10,522 nt of DNA, from the NCBI GenBank assembly GCA_958354085.1, contig CATWUX010000075.1:1-10522 (forward strand), written 5' to 3'. The DNA is from an uncultured Oscillospiraceae bacterium (GTDB lineage Bacteria > Bacillota > Clostridia > Oscillospirales > Acutalibacteraceae). The position numbers and the translations under genes were made by a program. The notes under the pieces were generated by a model. That model was not told the DNA's origin, did no database searches, and saw only the letters and a program-made list of their open reading frames with translations. Positions 7,412-10,522 of this stretch are shown in pieces. Each line of letters opens with the position of its first letter. The first letter of the stretch is position 1.

Positions 7412-8506
7412 TTAATCCATATAGCCTTCGGCGCACAGAAGCTCCGCCATCAAAACCGCACCGCCTGCCGCACCGCGCAAAGTGTTGTGGGACAGACCGA
7501 CGAATTTATAATCATATTGTGTATCCTCGCGCAGACGGCCGAGCGAGATCGCCATGCCGCCCTCAAGATCGCGGCAAAGGCGTGTCTGCGGCATATTGTC
7601 CTCTTCGTAATAATGCAGGAATTGCTTGGGAGCGCTGGGAAGGTTCAGCTCCTGCGCGCGGCCGCTGAAGTTTTTCCAGGTTCCCAGGATTTCTTCTTTT
7701 GTGGGCTTTTTATCAAAGCTGCAGTACACAGCCGCAAAATGTCCGTTGGAAACCGGCACACGCAGGCACTGCGCCGTAAAGGCGGGGGAGGTGGCGGGGA
7801 CAATCACACCGTCCTGAATTTTACCCCAGATTTTCAACGGCTCCTGTTCGGATTTTTCTTCTTCGCCGCCAATATAGGGGATCATGTTATCCACCATTTC
7901 CGGCCAGCTTTCAAAGGTTTTGCCGGCGCCGGAGATCGCCTGATAGGTGCACACCAGAACCTTGCTCACGCCCCATTTGGACAGCGGGAACAGCGCGGGG
8001 ACATAGCTTTGCAGCGAGCAGTTGGATTTGACCGAAATGAAGCCGCGTTTGGTACCCAGACGGGCGCGCTGTGCTGGAATGATTTGCGCATGTTCCGGGT
8101 TCAGCTCCGGAATGATCATCGGCACGTCGGGGGTGAAACGGTGGGCGCTGTTGTTGGAGACAACCGGGCACTCCGCTTTCGCATACGCTTCTTCCAACGC
8201 GCGGATTTCCGCTTTGGGCATATCCACCGCACAGAACACAAAATCCACATCGGCCGCCACTTCCTCGACTTTGGAAGCGTCCTTGACGACCATGTTCTTC
8301 ATGGAAGCCGGCATGGGGGTGGGCATCGACCAACGGTGGCCCACTGCCTCTGCGTAGGTTTTTCCGGCAGAACGGGGGCTGGCGGCGAGAGTCGTCACAT
8401 GAAACCACGGATGGTTTTCCAACAAGGTAGCAAAGCGCTGCCCGACCATACCGGTGCAGCCGATGATACCGACTTTAAACGTTTTTACACTTGCATTTGT
8501 ACTCAT
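7412..8506 (-). CDS. asd: Aspartate-semialdehyde dehydrogenase, archaeal/fungal-type
   Basis: Asd reduces aspartyl phosphate to aspartate semialdehyde with NADPH, the common precursor of lysine, threonine and methionine. The chosen start gives 364 residues. The N-terminal Rossmann motif is GIIGCTGMVGQ (13-23). The catalytic cysteine is Cys163 in KSNCSLQ, and His256 in PVSNGH is the likely catalytic base. Length, the VGQRF continuation and the GTKRGFISVKSNCS context point to the archaeal/fungal-type Asd (about 350-365 residues) rather than the 330-370 residue classical bacterial form. The frame stays open up to 8620, but the ATG at 8506 fits the family N-terminus, is preceded by GGAAAGGA with an 11-base spacing, and keeps the riboswitch terminator outside the gene. 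It is the first gene of the operon with dapA and dapB and is preceded by a lysine riboswitch. Confidence 0.95.
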   Translation of the reverse strand: MSTNASVKTFKVGIIGCTGMVGQRFATLLENHPWFHVTTLAASPRSAGKTYAEAVGHRWSMPTPMPASMKNMVVKDASKVEEVAADVDFVFCAVDMPKAEIRALEEAYAKAECPVVSNNSAHRFTPDVPMIIPELNPEHAQIIPAQRARLGTKRGFISVKSNCSLQSYVPALFPLSKWGVSKVLVCTYQAISGAGKTFESWPEMVDNMIPYIGGEEEKSEQEPLKIWGKIQDGVIVPATSPAFTAQCLRVPVSNGHFAAVYCSFDKKPTKEEILGTWKNFSGRAQELNLPSAPKQFLHYYEEDNMPQTRLCRDLEGGMAISLGRLREDTQYDYKFVGLSHNTLRGAAGGAVLMAELLCAEGYMD

Positions 8507-8572
8507 AGCACATTCAATCCTTTCCAATTCAGCCCCATATACAAAAAATAGAGAAGCTGCCATGTGAATAAT

Positions 8573-8596
8573 AAAAAAACCGGTTGAAAACCGGTT
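8573..8596 (-). terminator. Riboswitch-controlled intrinsic terminator before asd
   Basis: On the - strand, two copies of the self-complementary AACCGGTT (8589-8596 and 8578-8585) pair into an 8-bp stem with a 3-base loop, followed by five T (8573-8577) and more AT-rich sequence. It lies between the aptamer and the asd start, the expected place for a lysine-induced attenuator. Its 5' arm lies within a segment that can pair with the aptamer instead. Confidence 0.9.
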
Positions 8597-8652
8597 GCCA
8601 TCGACATATAATAGAAGCATTAACGAAGAGCAGCCGTAACCGCCGGTCGCAC

Positions 8653-8818
8653 GAATAGCGCTCCATCACATACCATGATGACAACCGCACGGCTATTAAC
8701 CGTACAGCCAGACAGGTGCCCTCCGTGGACAAGCTATCTTCGGCGTTGACGCCTTTCGGCAGTGGTCACAGATTCGGAGTCTACCGCAGCGTACTTTTCG
8801 TCGAACGCACCTCTATTC
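8653..8818 (-). promoter_or_regulatory. Lysine riboswitch (L box) aptamer
   Basis: The aptamer binds L-lysine in the nascent asd leader and should promote early termination when lysine is plentiful. Read on the - strand, conserved L-box elements occur in order: GAATAGAGGTGCG at the 5' end, AGTA (8792-8795), GCCGAAAGGC (8751-8760), CGCCGAAG, GTCTGG, a GTACGG/CCGTGC hairpin with a 7-base loop, TGTCAT and GGAGCGCTATTC at the 3' end. The outer P1 helix pairs GAATAG (8813-8818) with CTATTC (8653-8658). Lysine riboswitches are known ahead of asd, lysC and lysine transporter genes in Firmicutes and Thermotoga. The call rests on this motif order, not on a covariance-model search. Confidence 0.94.
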
Positions 8819-8829
8819 CGTATATTTAC

Positions 8830-8858
8830 TTGACAATTTTCTGTTCTCATTGTAGCAT
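8830..8858 (+). promoter_or_regulatory. Candidate sigma-A promoter for queA-tgt, facing the asd promoter
   Basis: On the + strand a perfect TTGACA (8830-8835) stands 17 bp before TAGCAT (8853-8858), which matches four of six -10 positions. A start near 8865 would give a queA leader of about 75 bases. The element overlaps the asd promoter on the other strand, the two -10 boxes sharing bases 8853-8854. A weaker alternative is TTGTCA (8871-8876) with TACAAC (8892-8897) at a short 15-bp spacing. Confidence 0.5.
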
Positions 8859-8877
8859 TAGAAGGCTTTGTTGTCAA
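8849..8877 (-). promoter_or_regulatory. Sigma-A promoter of the asd-dapA-dapB operon
   Basis: On the - strand a perfect TTGACA (8872-8877) is followed after exactly 17 bp by TACAAT (8849-8854), a five-of-six match. A TG one base before the -10 adds an extended -10 element. Transcription should start near 8842, about 24 bases before the riboswitch aptamer, giving a leader of about 335 bases. This is the strongest promoter-like sequence in the window. Confidence 0.85.
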
Positions 8878-8938
8878 TCAAAATTCCTGCATACAACAGG
8901 TTGGTTTTTAAAAATGTAAGAAAGATGGGATTCTTCCT

Positions 8939-9970
8939 ATGAAGCGCAGCGATTTTTATTATGATTTACCATCTGAGCAGATCGCTCAGACCCCGATAGA
9001 ACCGCGCGATCATTCGCGTTTGCTGGTATTAGATCGGCAAACCGGCGAGATGCAGGATAAGCATTTTTATGACATCTGCGATTTCTTGCGTCCGGGCGAT
9101 TGCCTGATTGTCAACGATAGCCGTGTGCTGCCCGCTCGCCTTTACGGAAATCGTGAGGGAACCGGCGCCGCAGTAGAACTATTGCTGCTGAATCCCAAAG
9201 GTAACGATACGTGGGAAGTGTTGGCCGGTCCCGGCCGAAAAGCGAAACCGGGTAACCGGTTGGTATTCGGCGATGGATTGTTAAAAGCAGAGGTATTGGA
9301 AATTGTCGATGAGGGCAACCGGCTGGTGAAGTTCACCTATGCTGCCGGCAGCAATTTTTATGCAATTCTGGAGCAAATAGGGCAGATGCCGCTGCCTCAC
9401 TATATCACGCAGCGACTGGAAAATAAAGAACGGTATCAAACCATCTATTCGCGGGAGGTTGGTTCTGCCGCCGCTCCGACCGCCGGCTTGCATTTTACGC
9501 CGGAGCTGATGGAGAAAATACGGGCGATGGGCGTTTCGATCGGGTATGTGACACTGCACGTCGGACTCGGCACGTTTCGACCGGTAAAGGTAGATACGAT
9601 CGAGGAGCATAAAATGCACGCCGAACATTATGAACTTCCGCCGGAAACAGCCGAACTGATCAATCGTACGCGCCGCGAAGGCGGGCGCGTGATTGCCGTG
9701 GGAACGACCAGCTGCCGCACCTTGGAAAGCGTTGGACTTACCGACGGCGAAATTCAGCCGGCGGAAGGGTGGACCAGCATTTTTATTTATCCCGGATATC
9801 ATTTTCAGGTTTTGGACGGCTTGCTGACCAATTTTCATCTTCCGGAAAGTACCCTGATCATGTTGGTCAGCGCTTTTGCCGGCTATGATCACACCATGGC
9901 GGCTTATCATCACGCGGTCGAGGATAACTATCGCTTCTTCAGCTTCGGCGATGCTATGCTGATCGAATAA
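8939..9970 (+). CDS. queA: S-adenosylmethionine:tRNA ribosyltransferase-isomerase
   Basis: QueA transfers and rearranges the ribose of S-adenosylmethionine onto preQ1 already placed in tRNA, forming epoxyqueuosine at wobble position 34 of Asp, Asn, His and Tyr tRNAs. The 343 residues are normal for the family. The opening MKRSDFYYDLPSEQIAQ is the canonical QueA N-terminus and fixes the start. NDSRVLPARL (59-68), AAAPTAGLHFT (177-187), the VTLHVGLGTFRPV segment and GTTSCRTLES are all family signatures; I see no missing element. The Shine-Dalgarno sequence is weak (GATGGGA at 8924-8930, 8 bases before the ATG), which may mean modest translation. tgt, which acts one step earlier, starts 21 bases after the stop and should be on the same mRNA. 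Confidence 0.97.
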   Translation: MKRSDFYYDLPSEQIAQTPIEPRDHSRLLVLDRQTGEMQDKHFYDICDFLRPGDCLIVNDSRVLPARLYGNREGTGAAVELLLLNPKGNDTWEVLAGPGRKAKPGNRLVFGDGLLKAEVLEIVDEGNRLVKFTYAAGSNFYAILEQIGQMPLPHYITQRLENKERYQTIYSREVGSAAAPTAGLHFTPELMEKIRAMGVSIGYVTLHVGLGTFRPVKVDTIEEHKMHAEHYELPPETAELINRTRREGGRVIAVGTTSCRTLESVGLTDGEIQPAEGWTSIFIYPGYHFQVLDGLLTNFHLPESTLIMLVSAFAGYDHTMAAYHHAVEDNYRFFSFGDAMLIE

Positions 9971-9991
9971 ACGAACAGGAGTAAAAATAAC

Positions 9992-10522
9992 ATGACCATT
10001 CAAAAAATCGTTGGCCATGCGCGCCGCGGGGTGTTTGAGACACCGCATGGGACTATACAGACACCGGCGTTTATGAACGTCGCGACCTGCGGCGCCATCA
10101 AGGGTGCCGTGTCGGCACACGACTTGGCGGATCTAAAATGTCAGGTGCAGCTGTGCAATACTTATCATCTGCATGTGCGCCCGGGTGATGAACTTGTACG
10201 CGATTTGGGCGGACTGCACGCGTTTACCGGATGGCAGGGGCCGATTCTGACCGACAGCGGCGGATTTCAGGTGTTTTCCCTTTCCAAGCTGCGCCGCATC
10301 AAGGAAGAGGGCGTCTATTTTGCTTCGCATGTGGACGGCCGCAAGCTGTTCATCGGCCCCGAAGAAAGTATGCGCATCCAATCGAATCTCGGTTCCACCA
10401 TTGCCATGGCTTTTGATGAGTGCGTGGAGAATCCGGCGGAATACCGCTATTCCAAGGCATCCTGTGAGCGCACGACCCGCTGGCTGGTACGCTGCAAGGA
10501 AGAAATGGCGCGGCTGAACGCG
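9992..10522 (+). CDS. tgt: tRNA-guanine transglycosylase, partial (3' end outside window)
   Basis: Tgt exchanges guanine 34 of target tRNAs for preQ1, the step before QueA. The first 177 codons are present, open to the window edge, against a family length of about 370-380. Visible signatures are TPAFMNVATCGAIKGAVS near the start, NTYHLHVRPG (56-65), TDSGGFQVFSL (87-97) with Asp88 as the expected base-recognition or catalytic acid, the HVDGRK segment (113-118) and FDEC (141-144). The zinc site and the nucleophilic aspartate lie further on and are not seen. AGGAG (9977-9981) lies 10 bases before the ATG. The 21-base gap from queA supports a queuosine operon; in many Firmicutes yajC and sec genes follow, which cannot be checked here. 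Confidence 0.96.
   Translation, partial: MTIQKIVGHARRGVFETPHGTIQTPAFMNVATCGAIKGAVSAHDLADLKCQVQLCNTYHLHVRPGDELVRDLGGLHAFTGWQGPILTDSGGFQVFSLSKLRRIKEEGVYFASHVDGRKLFIGPEESMRIQSNLGSTIAMAFDECVENPAEYRYSKASCERTTRWLVRCKEEMARLNA

Noticed and set aside
7400..8551. A 383-codon open frame on the + strand opposite asd
   Set aside because: It is antisense to a full-length asd with all motifs, its translation is rich in His, Arg, Gly and Phe without any recognisable domain, and it has no supporting ribosome binding site. It is a shadow of asd codon use.
8507..8620. N-terminal extension of Asd to an ATG at 8620
   Set aside because: The extra 38 codons would run through the riboswitch terminator and do not resemble the family; the ATG at 8506 has a Shine-Dalgarno sequence and a normal N-terminus.
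8529..8732. A 67-codon open frame on the - strand in the asd leader, as a possible leader peptide
   Set aside because: It lies inside the riboswitch aptamer and terminator, has few lysine codons, and the aptamer explains the sequence.
9281..10120. A 279-codon open frame on the - strand opposite queA and tgt
   Set aside because: It spans two clear coding genes and their gap, with a low-complexity basic translation and no domain.

Overview
The window reads as ordinary chromosomal DNA from a low-to-medium GC Firmicute, most likely a Clostridia-class anaerobe. The evidence is the clpX-lon-ysxC gene order, strong Shine-Dalgarno sites, a sigma-A-type promoter, a lysine riboswitch and the archaeal/fungal-type Asd that is common in gut Clostridia. 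I did not find a new defence or mobile system. The points worth a second look are a broken clpX at the left edge and the regulatory DNA between asd and queA.

Layout. Bases 1-57 do not look like clpX and may be the end of an inserted element or an assembly junction. On the + strand follow a 5'-truncated clpX (to 1064), lon (1223-3637), ysxC/engB (3703-4290) and lysA (4314-5612), closely spaced and probably co-transcribed at least from lon onward. A perfect 46-bp palindrome (5616-5661) ends this unit and also the unit arriving from the opposite side.

On the - strand, read from right to left, a promoter near 8849-8877 drives a long leader with a lysine riboswitch (8653-8818) and an intrinsic terminator (8573-8596), then asd, dapA and dapB. 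These three encode consecutive enzymes from aspartyl phosphate to tetrahydrodipicolinate. LysA, the last enzyme of lysine synthesis, lies in the opposing operon outside riboswitch control.

On the + strand again, a second promoter facing the asd promoter (8830-8858) is predicted to start queA (8939-9970). queA is followed closely by tgt, which runs off the right edge. Together these encode two steps of queuosine tRNA modification.

The 432-bp gap between asd and queA is fully taken up by the leader, riboswitch, terminator and promoters. I see no other gene there. The 158-bp clpX-lon gap holds at most a weak promoter.
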